NCBI GenBank assembly: GCA_026391475.1
Contig: JAPLED010000059.1
Coordinates: 1 to 53,537, forward strand
Direction of reading: 5' to 3'
DNA from: Bacteroidia bacterium
GTDB taxonomy: Bacteria; Bacteroidota; Bacteroidia; Bacteroidales; VadinHA17
Length of the DNA: 53,537 nt
This document shows positions 22,418 through 31,648 of the stretch, piece after piece (positions within the stretch are counted from its first letter, which is position 1; the number at the start of each line of letters is the position of its first letter). The position numbers and the translations under genes were made by a program. The notes below the pieces were generated by a model, which made no database searches, was not told the origin of the DNA, and saw nothing but the letters and a program-made list of their open reading frames with translations.

Positions 22418-25210
22418 TATAAAATTCTTACTGTCAATATCCTTAACACATCTAAATCCGACAGTTGCACTCCTGTCGAATCCGGGTGAGACCATAAGTA
22501 ATATTTGTGTTTTGTCGAGCGACTGAGGTCCTCCCTGAATGTACCACCAGCTGGATTCAGGTTTGTAATAACTTCCACCTCTGATTACAATAAAATAATT
22601 TGTGCCATTAGAATACATATCATTGGTCATCTGCCAGACATTACCTATCATGTCAATTGCTCCATAAGGACTTTGCCCTTTTGAGAATACATCAACCGGA
22701 GTTGGCCTGTCGAAAGAATTGTTGCAGTAAGTCCCATGAAATTCATCACCCCATGGCCATTTGCGCTTATCCAATCCCTGGGCGGCAAGCTGCCATTCAG
22801 CCTGGGTAGGAAGTCGCTTTTCTGCCCATTTTGTATAAGCCATTATATCTTCATAGCTTACATAAACCATAGGGTATTTATCCTGACCCTGTCTGAATAT
22901 TCCCGATTGCCAATGCCTTAAATATCTGGTAGTATCTGTAGGCCTGTATCCTGAATTAATCAGGAATTTATAATACTGTGCATTGGTAACAGGATATTTA
23001 TCGATCAGGAAACTGTCAATTTTAATGGTATTGCCGTTCACCTCCGGATAAGGTATAAAATCCTCGCTGGTTGTGACATTAAATGAAAAGAGAGCACCTG
23101 GTATCAGAACCATCTCAGAAGGAATATTTGAAGATTTCTTAGTAGGTATTACCTTGCTGATGACCCATGGTTTTCCGCCTTTCAGAATTAAAACATTCTC
23201 GTCTTTTAATCTCTTATTTTCAATAAGTTGCAAAACAATCTTGCCTTCATAGTAACCAAAAATGTCTTTTACTCTTATTGTTGTGTCATTTAATATTCTG
23301 AATTCTTTATGCAGAGTCTGATATGAAGGGTTTCCTTTCCATATAACTAATCTTCCATTTCCTGTGCGGTTTATTTTTATTGAATCGCCAATCAATCCTG
23401 ATTTGATTAAATCCGGCAATTCAGCTATACAATCGACTGATCCTTCCCTGCGTGTTCCTGAAAATGATGACTGCCAGCCAACGGCATTTGCTGTGATAAA
23501 AGATGTTCCTTTCTCAATAACGGGCGATAGGTTTTCGTGGTTCCATAACGAGACGTAGTGTTTTCCTTCACTATTATCAACTTTAAAAAGTTTTCCATTG
23601 ATTCCATCTGGTCTCATGTTTAGAACTGAATAAACGGTTTTATCACCTGATTTCCAACGGTTCACGAAAACGCTATCAAGTGTTGTTTGAATCATCGGGG
23701 TCCAGTCGTTATCTAGGAATGCATCATTATTTTGCCTCAGTATGAATGTAGTAAGAGCGAGGTAATCAAGATCATCCCTGTAGTTTTCATCTCTGCCTCC
23801 GGGACGGAACATATTCAACTCGGTTCCATAGCCGTTAAAGAATGCAATTGCGATTTCGCGGTGAATAAGATTCTCTCCCACATCGCAAACCCTGAAAATA
23901 GAAAAATCGGGTTTAATTAACTTATTAAGATTCAGTTCCGGGCTATAATAAATGGCATTATGAACGCGTCCTGAAATGATTCCCGGCATATCTTTGGGTA
24001 TTGCCATCCCCTCGGAGTACATAACTACTCCTTTTCTTACGCTATCGGCAGCAGCCTGCAGTTCAAAACTTGAACTGCCCCTGGTATCAAGTACAACTCC
24101 GTCAGCTTCAGTTTCAGCAATTAGTTGCGCCATCCCTTTATAATGATCTTCTTTCCTTGTACTGTTATCCCATGGATTATAGGCTATGAAGAACCTGGTA
24201 TTCGACTGTCGCGACATTCTTGCGAAGTTCCGGAGTTGTTCAGTTCCTCCGGGAAGGTCTCTGTATAAATCCCATTGGTTGCGCTGGTCAAGGCCGAGTC
24301 GTGGCCATGTTGGCCAAATTCCAAATACATCAATATTTCCGAAAAGCTCTATTCCCTTTTTTATAACTTCAGCATAATTATATTTTCCGGTAAGCCTGTC
24401 ATAGAATTCTCTGTCCCATGCCATCTGAAGAATGATCAGGTAACTCTCTTTTATCCATGCCAGATCCTCTCTTTCAAACAGGGAGTTGTCAAAGTTTTCA
24501 AGGTCATACAAATACCTGTCTCTGAACATCATACGAAGTCCATTTTGCCATTCCCCTTTGAAAACATCAGCATATACAGAATAAATGACTTTTGCTTTTG
24601 GTGGTAATGCTGTTTCGTACCTTTGCCTCTGCCCTCCTTCAATCTTAAGGCGACGCGCAATAGCGCATACCGAGAACTCCTTTCCGGCAATAAAAGAGGA
24701 ATACCCCAGCTCCCATGCATTATCGGGAAGAATAACTCTAACCGGTCGAAAACCCGGACGGAATAACCATGCACGGGCAAGATCCCAGGGACCTCTTCCA
24801 GTTATATACACCGAACTATTATCTTCACCAAACGGGACCACATTACTTATTGAAACAGTATCGTTACCTGTATTTTCGAAAACAATTTCACCTTTCCATC
24901 CTGAAGCAGAAGATCCTGATATTGTAGTATTTACTTTGAGATAATTTTCATATATCTGTGAGTATTTGTTGATGGCCTTTATCGCATCAACATCACCTGA
25001 ATTGTAAGATTTTTCATTTAGAAGAAAGCTAAACAGAGGTTTGCATTTGGGCAGGATAATAACACTGCTATCGGATAGAACAACATTATCAGTATTCAAA
25101 CCCGATTTATTAGCAATCACAACATCATGAAGCACCTGTGAATAGCCTGAATATGAATACAATAACAAAACCAAAATAAAGAGACCGATTGTCTTTCCTT
25201 TAATATTCAT
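22400..25210 (-). CDS. Glycoside-hydrolase-like (TIM-barrel-like) protein with C-terminal FGE-sulfatase/SUMF1 domain
   Basis: 936 aa; signal peptide. Middle region contains FIAYNPWDNSTRKEDHYKGMAQLIAETEADGVVLDTRGSS. C-terminal IDKYPVTNAQYYKFL...RLPTQAEWQLAAQG...YGAIDMIGNVWQMTND...VIRGGSY...VGFRCVKD is FGE-sulfatase-like. Confidence 0.8.
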   Translation of the reverse strand: MNIKGKTIGLFILVLLLYSYSGYSQVLHDVVIANKSGLNTDNVVLSDSSVIILPKCKPLFSFLLNEKSYNSGDVDAIKAINKYSQIYENYLKVNTTISGSSASGWKGEIVFENTGNDTVSISNVVPFGEDNSSVYITGRGPWDLARAWLFRPGFRPVRVILPDNAWELGYSSFIAGKEFSVCAIARRLKIEGGQRQRYETALPPKAKVIYSVYADVFKGEWQNGLRMMFRDRYLYDLENFDNSLFEREDLAWIKESYLIILQMAWDREFYDRLTGKYNYAEVIKKGIELFGNIDVFGIWPTWPRLGLDQRNQWDLYRDLPGGTEQLRNFARMSRQSNTRFFIAYNPWDNSTRKEDHYKGMAQLIAETEADGVVLDTRGSSSFELQAAADSVRKGVVMYSEGMAIPKDMPGIISGRVHNAIYYSPELNLNKLIKPDFSIFRVCDVGENLIHREIAIAFFNGYGTELNMFRPGGRDENYRDDLDYLALTTFILRQNNDAFLDNDWTPMIQTTLDSVFVNRWKSGDKTVYSVLNMRPDGINGKLFKVDNSEGKHYVSLWNHENLSPVIEKGTSFITANAVGWQSSFSGTRREGSVDCIAELPDLIKSGLIGDSIKINRTGNGRLVIWKGNPSYQTLHKEFRILNDTTIRVKDIFGYYEGKIVLQLIENKRLKDENVLILKGGKPWVISKVIPTKKSSNIPSEMVLIPGALFSFNVTTSEDFIPYPEVNGNTIKIDSFLIDKYPVTNAQYYKFLINSGYRPTDTTRYLRHWQSGIFRQGQDKYPMVYVSYEDIMAYTKWAEKRLPTQAEWQLAAQGLDKRKWPWGDEFHGTYCNNSFDRPTPVDVFSKGQSPYGAIDMIGNVWQMTNDMYSNGTNYFIVIRGGSYYKPESSWWYIQGGPQSLDKTQILLMVSPGFDRSATVGFRCVKDIDSKNFIVKSKK

Positions 25211-25258
25211 TGATGAAATTAATGTTCCTCGTGTCAGAGTTATAAATTTCTTATCTTT

Positions 25259-26026
25259 TCATTCATTACACAAAAAACTCAACCCGTCGTAGGCAAGCAT
25301 AATTTCCGGAGGCAGCTCTTTTGAAACTTCAGCATGATAGCCCATCTGGTGGCTTATATGAGTAATAAATGCCTTTTTAGGTGAAATCTCTCTTATAAAA
25401 TCGACAGCTTCTCTTAAGCTAAAGTGAGAAATGTGTTTTTCTTTTCTGAGGGCATTAATAACCAAGTACTTAACACCAAACAACTTCTCTTTACTCTCTT
25501 CCGGTATATAATTTGCATCAGTTATATATGCAAAATTTCCAACTCTGAAACCGTAAACAGGGAGACGGTAATGGAACACTCGGACAGGAATTATCTGTAT
25601 ACCTTTAATATTGAAACTGTGTTCAGGAATGGAATTAAGTCTCATTTTGGGAATTCCGGGATATTGGTATTCAGAAAACACATAGGAATATTCTTTCTTA
25701 ATCGCCTTCTGAACTCTATCCTCTGCAAAAATATCGATGGCATCCTGACTTTTGTAATTGAAAGCTCTGACATCATCCATACCTGAAATATGATCCTTAT
25801 GTTCATGTGTCAGAATAATTGAATCGAGTTTGGTCACATGTTCCCTGAGCATCTGCTGACGGAAGTCCGGACCAGCGTCAAAAAGTAAGGTAGTCTCGTC
25901 TGTCTCAAGGAGAAGAGAAGGTCTTAGTCTCTTGTCATGCTGATCGGCAGAAAGGCAGATATTGCAATCACAGGCTATTACCGGCACGCCCTGTGATGTG
26001 CCTGTACCAAGAAAAGTTATTTTCAC
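25259..26026 (-). CDS. MBL-fold metallo-hydrolase (PhnP/lipoate-metabolism-like)
   Basis: 255 aa; FLGTGTSQGVPVIACDCNIC, ILTHEHKDHISGMDDVR, ITHISHQMGYH. Confidence 0.9.
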   Translation of the reverse strand: MKITFLGTGTSQGVPVIACDCNICLSADQHDKRLRPSLLLETDETTLLFDAGPDFRQQMLREHVTKLDSIILTHEHKDHISGMDDVRAFNYKSQDAIDIFAEDRVQKAIKKEYSYVFSEYQYPGIPKMRLNSIPEHSFNIKGIQIIPVRVFHYRLPVYGFRVGNFAYITDANYIPEESKEKLFGVKYLVINALRKEKHISHFSLREAVDFIREISPKKAFITHISHQMGYHAEVSKELPPEIMLAYDGLSFLCNE

Positions 26027-26148
26027 AATAAAAATATTTCATGACAAACCTATATTAAAAATCAATAAAAGGCAACAGATGAGGTTATTTTTGTTATTAT
26101 AGTCAGGAGTTGTTTATTTGTTATATTTGAGTTAATAAACTTGATAAC

Positions 26149-26847
26149 ATGACCGGCAGGATTTATCTCATACCTGTGACTTTAGGAGGAGATGATTTTT
26201 TAAAAGTTATCCCCGAAAAAGTAATCAGTCTGACCAGGCACCTGCGATTCTTCATTGTTGAAGATATCCGGAGTGCCAGGAGGTTTTTAAGACTCATTGA
26301 CAAAGAGTTTCCAATTAATGATACGGTATTCTTTGAATTAAATGAACATACCGGGGAAACCGATATAGCACATTATCTTGAACCAGTGCTGAAGGGATCA
26401 GATATCGGGATCATGAGTGAGGCCGGCTTGCCTGGTATTGCAGATCCGGGTGCCCGGATAATCGCCCTTGCGCATAAGAAAAAGATCACAGTAATTCCAC
26501 TATCAGGACCATCTTCAATTCTTCTGGCTCTTATCTCTTCCGGACTTAACGGACAGAGTTTTACGTTCAACGGGTATCTTCCGGTTAAACCTGCGGAACG
26601 ATCAGCAAAACTCAGGGACCTGGAAAAGAATGCTGGTTGTGGGTATGCACAAATCTTTATGGAGACACCCTACCGGAACCAGAAGATGCTGGAATCAATA
26701 ATTGAAACGTGTCATAATGATACAAAGCTTTGCATAGCAGCCGATATTACTCTGCCAACAGAATCGATAAGGACAATGAGAATATCAGAATGGAAAAAAG
26801 ATTTACCATTCTTAAATGACAAGCTTGTGGTTTTTGTAATGCAGTAA
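26149..26847 (+). CDS. rsmI: SAM-dependent methyltransferase (RsmI/tetrapyrrole methylase family)
   Basis: 232 aa; GRIYLIPVTLGG, FFIVEDIRSARRFLR, GIMSEAGLPGIADPGARIIALAHKK, PLSGPSSILLALISSGLNGQSFTFNGYLPV. Confidence 0.8.
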   Translation: MTGRIYLIPVTLGGDDFLKVIPEKVISLTRHLRFFIVEDIRSARRFLRLIDKEFPINDTVFFELNEHTGETDIAHYLEPVLKGSDIGIMSEAGLPGIADPGARIIALAHKKKITVIPLSGPSSILLALISSGLNGQSFTFNGYLPVKPAERSAKLRDLEKNAGCGYAQIFMETPYRNQKMLESIIETCHNDTKLCIAADITLPTESIRTMRISEWKKDLPFLNDKLVVFVMQ

Positions 26848-26849
26848 AT

Positions 26850-27395
26850 CTATTTTACTGGTCCGGGTTTTACACGAACAAGTTCAACATCATATAACAG
26901 AGGAGTATAACCATCTATAATATAATAACCAGACGGCCCATACGCAAGTTTCGATGGTATAAGTAACATAGCTTTACCGCCTTCTCTCATTAAAGTTATT
27001 CCTTCATCAAATCCGGAAATGAGCCATCCCTCATCAACAGGGAAGGCAAGTGTATCGGTTTTTCCGACGTTGGTATCAAAAACAGTTCCGTCAAGGAACT
27101 TTCCTGTATATTTTACGTAGGCAGTATCGTGTTTAACAGGTATACGCCCTGATCCTGCTACTATCTCCAGATAATACAAGCCGCTGGGCTTCAAAACAAA
27201 ATTCAGGTCACTATTACTGTTAAGGTACTCTTGAATCTTTGCACTTTCTTCTTTTTCATATTTTTTGGCAGGATCGCAGGATACAAGCGATACCATTAAA
27301 ACTACTGTTATAAAGAGAAGAATTGTTTGAATATTCCTTTTTATCATTGTTTTAAGTTTTGGATAATATGAATTAAAAATTACTGCAAAAATCAT
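26850..27395 (-). CDS. FKBP-type peptidyl-prolyl cis-trans isomerase lipoprotein
   Basis: 181 aa; SLVSCDPAKKYEKEE lipobox, AYVKYTGKFLDGTVFDTN, LMREGGKAMLLIPSKLAYG. Confidence 0.9.
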   Translation of the reverse strand: MIFAVIFNSYYPKLKTMIKRNIQTILLFITVVLMVSLVSCDPAKKYEKEESAKIQEYLNSNSDLNFVLKPSGLYYLEIVAGSGRIPVKHDTAYVKYTGKFLDGTVFDTNVGKTDTLAFPVDEGWLISGFDEGITLMREGGKAMLLIPSKLAYGPSGYYIIDGYTPLLYDVELVRVKPGPVK

Positions 27396-27403
27396 TCCAG
27401 GAA

Positions 27404-27922
27404 TTATTTGCGCTGCAAGATATTAACATTATAGACAATTATGGCTCTTGAAGGTATCATTTTTCCGTCCCCGATCAATCCATATCCTAAAAAAGGCGGC
27501 ATGATGAATATCGCTTCAGCTCCGGGTTTCAGGATCCGAAGACCTTCATTCAGACCAGGTTCCATTTCACTTCTTCCCAAAATAACTTCTTTGGGGCCAA
27601 GTTTTTTTGATGAATAGCATTTGGTGCCATCAAGAAGAGAGCACTCATAATCAAAAATTACTTTATCACTGTCAGTATAAGTATCTCCTGCACCTTCTTT
27701 TATTATCTGATACCAGAGGCCTGTAGGAGATTCGGTCATTTTAAGGTTTTTTCGTTCAATGTAGTTCTGGATTCTTTCTCTGTCTTTCTGCACAAAATAT
27801 CTGTTCAGATCAACCATTTCATTCTTTCCAGGCCTGGTATTTGTAATTCTTTTCTCAGAATTATTTTTGCATGTACAGAATGCAAACAAGAAGATTATAA
27901 ATACTATACATCTTAATGCCAT
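27404..27922 (-). CDS. gldI: GldI-like FKBP-type PPIase lipoprotein
   Basis: The ORF track starts at 28015, but an internal ATG at 27922 gives the lipoprotein signal MALRCIVFIIFLFAFCTCKNN and removes the overlap with the upstream gene. FKBP motifs VIFDYECSLLDGTKCYSS, ILKPGAEAIFIMPPFLGYG. Confidence 0.75.
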   Translation of the reverse strand: MALRCIVFIIFLFAFCTCKNNSEKRITNTRPGKNEMVDLNRYFVQKDRERIQNYIERKNLKMTESPTGLWYQIIKEGAGDTYTDSDKVIFDYECSLLDGTKCYSSKKLGPKEVILGRSEMEPGLNEGLRILKPGAEAIFIMPPFLGYGLIGDGKMIPSRAIIVYNVNILQRK

Positions 27923-27926
27923 ATGA

Positions 27927-28952
27927 TTACATCTTATCTTCAAATCTCCAGACATTCTCTTTAAGAACTTTAAGAAAAAAGTCAATGGTATTGTCCAGAG
28001 TATCGGTGTATTCACCTCCGGAAGCGTTCAAATGCCCTCCCCCGGAAAAATATTGAACAGCAAATTCATTTGAGGGGAATTGGCCCTTTGACCGGAAAGA
28101 AAGTTTTATAAAACCATCCTTTTCAATAAACAGAGCAGAGAAATTTATCCCTTTGATTGATAAGGGCATATTAACAAATCCTTCAGTATCGCCCTTAACA
28201 TGATTATATTCTTTCAGATCATCTTTTGAGAGAAAGATATAAGCGGTTTTATATTCAGGAATTACAACCATTCTCTTATTGAGAGCAAAGCCCAGCAGTC
28301 TGATACGGTCGGAAGAAAAATTATTATAGATCAGGTTGAGTATTTTTCCCTTTTCAATACCTGAATCGAGAAGATCTGCAACAATCCTGAATGTTCTGGA
28401 AGAATAAGATCCATGCTCAAAGTTTCCCGTGTCTGTAATTATACCCACATAGAGAGCTTCGGCATAAGGCCTGCTGATAAATTGTGCCCCGTTCATTTCA
28501 CACACAAGTTCATGAACGATTTCTGACGTCGAGCATTTTGATGGTTCGGAAATAATCAGATCGGCAAAACTTCCCGGGCTAAGGTGGTGATCAATAACAA
28601 CCTTCCTTGCATTTGATGCAATAACTAAATCTTCTGCTTCTCCCAGCCTGTTGGATTGATTAAAATCGAGCATCACAATAAGATCAGCTTCAACTATCAG
28701 CTTTCTGCATTTTTTCCTGTCTTTTATAAAGATATTTATCAGATCGGCTCCATCCATCCATTTCAGAAACTCCTGAAGATAGTTTGGTGCCATCAGACCA
28801 ACATTTTTTCCCCTGGCTTTAAGATAATGATATAGAGCTAATTGTGATCCTATTGCATCACCATCAGGATTGATATGGCAGATAAGCAATATATTCTCTG
28901 ATGATAAAAAAAGTTTCGATAATTCTTTTGTATATTTGGATAAATCTATCAC
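27927..28952 (-). CDS. nrnA: DHH/DHHA1 family phosphoesterase (NrnA-like bifunctional oligoribonuclease/PAP phosphatase)
   Basis: 341 aa; CHINPDGDAIGSQLALYHYL, VIDHHLSPG, GIITDTGNFEHGS, FSGGGHLNASGG. Confidence 0.92.
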   Translation of the reverse strand: MIDLSKYTKELSKLFLSSENILLICHINPDGDAIGSQLALYHYLKARGKNVGLMAPNYLQEFLKWMDGADLINIFIKDRKKCRKLIVEADLIVMLDFNQSNRLGEAEDLVIASNARKVVIDHHLSPGSFADLIISEPSKCSTSEIVHELVCEMNGAQFISRPYAEALYVGIITDTGNFEHGSYSSRTFRIVADLLDSGIEKGKILNLIYNNFSSDRIRLLGFALNKRMVVIPEYKTAYIFLSKDDLKEYNHVKGDTEGFVNMPLSIKGINFSALFIEKDGFIKLSFRSKGQFPSNEFAVQYFSGGGHLNASGGEYTDTLDNTIDFFLKVLKENVWRFEDKM

Positions 28953-29038
28953 TTTTGCTTCTGTTTTTTTTAAGTGGTTAAAGATAAAAAATATTCCCGA
29001 AGACCAATTCTATTATTAAATATCAAAAACAGCTTCTT

Positions 29039-29461
29039 ATGTACAATGATTTTACTTTTTCGATTATTAAGCCAGACGCTGTCAGGACAGGAAAAACAGG
29101 ACCAATTCTTGCCATGATCAACGAAGGGGGATTTGAAATAGCAGCTATGCGGATGGTTAAAATGACCCTTCCACAGGCTGAATCATTTTATTCCGTCCAT
29201 AAAGACAAACCATTCTTTGATGACCTTATAGAGTTTATAACATCCGGCCCTGTTGTAGTGATGATATTAAGGCACGAAAATGCTATTGATCAATTCAGAA
29301 AGCTGATTGGAGCAACAGATCCTAACAAGGCAGAACCTGGTACAATCAGAAAGACATTTGCAGTATCGGTTCAGATGAATGCAGTTCATGGATCGGACAG
29401 TGTTGAAAATGCTATTAAAGAAGCTGACTTTTTCTTTTCGGGGACAGAGAGGTTCTGCTAA
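29039..29461 (+). CDS. ndk: Nucleoside-diphosphate kinase
   Basis: 140 aa; FSIIKPDAVRTGKTGPILAMI, NAVHGSDSVENAIKEADFFF. Confidence 0.97.
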   Translation: MYNDFTFSIIKPDAVRTGKTGPILAMINEGGFEIAAMRMVKMTLPQAESFYSVHKDKPFFDDLIEFITSGPVVVMILRHENAIDQFRKLIGATDPNKAEPGTIRKTFAVSVQMNAVHGSDSVENAIKEADFFFSGTERFC

Positions 29462-29512
29462 ACATTCTATCATGTTTTATGTTATAAGATTTGTAGAACT
29501 TTAAAACAATAT

Positions 29513-31261
29513 ATGGATTCAAACTTTTTCAAAGACTTTTCCGATAAGAAAGAACTGGAAAAGTACTCATCGGCCTTCACCCTTTCGGATATGGAAATCT
29601 TTATATTCCCCGATCTGTTCTATCCGCTTATTTTTGCAGACATAATGTCTCCTCAATTATGGATATGGAGGGACGATCCATGGTTTAAGGATATAGAAAA
29701 GAAGAGCTTCACAAACAAAGCCAACAGGATAAAACAGTATATTATTCAGAACTATGTTTTCAATCTTGATCTCTCAACCTGGGGACTTACCTCGAAAAGC
29801 GCTGAAATTGCAAGGTTCAGTGATTTTTTCGACATGGAGATGCTTAAACAGTCAAATGCACTTTTCGGGTATGAAGGAGACAAATACTATTTCGATATTG
29901 ATATAAGGAAACATTTTGGTCTCGATAAATTTGATTCTGACATAATTCCTTACTGGAAGACTGAAACAATTGAGGCTATGACAGCCTTCAGGTATAAAGA
30001 TAATTTCACATCAGGAGCTGGAGAATGTGTTTCACTATCAGCCCTTTATGCAGCCGCAATGTTTGTTGTTGGAAGAGTGCCTCTTGAGAAAATTTTTCTG
30101 ATTGCCACCCCGCTTCATTCGCAGAATTTCATAATTGAAAAAGACGGATTAATAACCAATAACCGCAGAATTGTCACAAAGAATATGTGGTATAATGGAA
30201 CTTCACTGTCTGAAAAAGCCAGAAGGGCTATGGAGAACGAGAAGGTAACTATAGTTTCGCATATTTCAGGTTATATTCATACTCTGTACAATGAAGCAAC
30301 AATTGACAGGGAAGCATATGACCTGTTTTCAGTTAAGCTTAAGGAGTTTCTTGTAACAGATTTAACCAAACTCATCTTCATCAATTTTCTTCGTTTTAAA
30401 TCCAAATATAAGGCTCTGTTCCAGTATCGCTGTGAGTGTTCTGGTAAGCAGAGGTACATTTCTCTTGAAAAATTGTTTGAATATGAACACACCAGTAAGT
30501 TCAATGTATCGGCTGAGACACGTGCTTCTTTGGTAAAAGAAATTGAAGGAGATGAATTTCATCTTAGTCCCATACAGGGAAAAATAATGCTTAATGATGT
30601 TGAGGAGATTCTGGAGACTCATTCCGGAAAGAGTCTGAAAGAAATTGAAAATGAATTTACTAAAATTATCGGGATAGTTTCTGAAGAGATTATTCATGAA
30701 ATGTTCACGGAACTGAAAGATTTTATTTTCATTGATCCTGAAATACCTGATTTTAATAAGAGTTTTATCAGCACCGATAAGCTAAACATAATGGCTGAAG
30801 AGAGCCGCGAAAAGATCATTAATACAGTTGCCAGACATTCCGGCAAGTCAGAACTGGCACTTCTGTCACTCTATGTATACAGGCAGATGGATAAAATTGA
30901 CTGGCTTCCATTCATTAAAGCTGCAATTGAGCGAAACCCTGTTTGCTTCACGGATCTGAACGGAAAGAGCACATCAGAAGTTTATAATATCCTTAAAAAC
31001 ATGTCTGACGATTCAATTTATGACGGGAAGAGGCTGGCATTACCCGATGAGGTGTGGAATTTCAGGCGCGGGGATGGAATTGAAAAAGCTCTTTTACTTG
31101 CTGACTTTCTTCATCATAAGGATAGTTCATCATCAGTTTCAATCGAGATAGAAAATAAAAAAGTCACCTTATCGTTGAACGGGGGTGATTTTCATTTCAC
31201 CTCACATAAAAGTTTCAGAAAATCGATTCATATAACCGGAACGGATTATACAATTATCTGA
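29513..31261 (+). CDS. Hypothetical protein with transglutaminase-like segments
   Basis: 582 aa; FTSGAGECVSLSALYAAAMFVVGRVPLEKIFLIATPLHSQNFIIEKDG has a Cys...His arrangement as in transglutaminase-like folds. A second WNFRRGDGIEKALLLADFLHHKD segment lacks the Cys. Confidence 0.5.
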   Translation: MDSNFFKDFSDKKELEKYSSAFTLSDMEIFIFPDLFYPLIFADIMSPQLWIWRDDPWFKDIEKKSFTNKANRIKQYIIQNYVFNLDLSTWGLTSKSAEIARFSDFFDMEMLKQSNALFGYEGDKYYFDIDIRKHFGLDKFDSDIIPYWKTETIEAMTAFRYKDNFTSGAGECVSLSALYAAAMFVVGRVPLEKIFLIATPLHSQNFIIEKDGLITNNRRIVTKNMWYNGTSLSEKARRAMENEKVTIVSHISGYIHTLYNEATIDREAYDLFSVKLKEFLVTDLTKLIFINFLRFKSKYKALFQYRCECSGKQRYISLEKLFEYEHTSKFNVSAETRASLVKEIEGDEFHLSPIQGKIMLNDVEEILETHSGKSLKEIENEFTKIIGIVSEEIIHEMFTELKDFIFIDPEIPDFNKSFISTDKLNIMAEESREKIINTVARHSGKSELALLSLYVYRQMDKIDWLPFIKAAIERNPVCFTDLNGKSTSEVYNILKNMSDDSIYDGKRLALPDEVWNFRRGDGIEKALLLADFLHHKDSSSSVSIEIENKKVTLSLNGGDFHFTSHKSFRKSIHITGTDYTII

Positions 31262-31269
31262 TTGTAAGA

Positions 31270-31297
31270 GCTCGTAGCTCATAGCTCGTAGCTCGTA
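31270..31297. repeat. Heptad tandem array (GCTCGTA/GCTCATA)x4
   Basis: gctcgta gctcata gctcgta gctcgta. Confidence 0.9.
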
Positions 31298-31300
31298 GAA

Positions 31301-31353
31301 AGACATCAAGACATCAAGACAGCAAGACAACAAGACAGTAAGACAATTAGACA
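31301..31353. repeat. Octad tandem array AGACAnnn x6.6
   Basis: agacatca agacatca agacagca agacaaca agacagta agacaatt agaca; ends 4 bp before a CDS stop codon. Confidence 0.9.
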
Positions 31354-31357
31354 CCTG

Positions 31358-31648
31358 TTAACGCAAAACAATATCTTTGATCACTTCAGTGCCGGCTTTC
31401 TCGTTAAGTTTTTCTTTGAGTTCTTCCCTGAGCATGAGCAATTCATTTCTGACAACGGATGAATTCAGATGGACAAATAGAACATGATCTTTAATATAGA
31501 TTTTTGATGTACGGGAACTAATTGCCTTTCCGACAGTTTCTTCCCAGGAGTTAATGACTCCGACCTCGCTGAGTTTTCCATCGAGATTCATCTCCTTTAT
31601 GTAATCCTTAATCGCCTCGGCAAGTGATATTGTTTTACTTCGTCTCAT
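31358..31648 (-). CDS. DUF721 domain protein (DciA-like)
   Basis: 96 aa; SEVGVINSWEETVGKAISSRTSKIYIKDHVLFVHLNSSVVRNEL; overlaps recF start. Confidence 0.85.
   Translation of the reverse strand: MRRSKTISLAEAIKDYIKEMNLDGKLSEVGVINSWEETVGKAISSRTSKIYIKDHVLFVHLNSSVVRNELLMLREELKEKLNEKAGTEVIKDIVLR

Noticed and set aside
27923-28015. Longer start of the GldI-like ORF
   Set aside because: It overlaps the end of the nrnA-like gene and buries the lipoprotein signal; ATG at 27922 is better.
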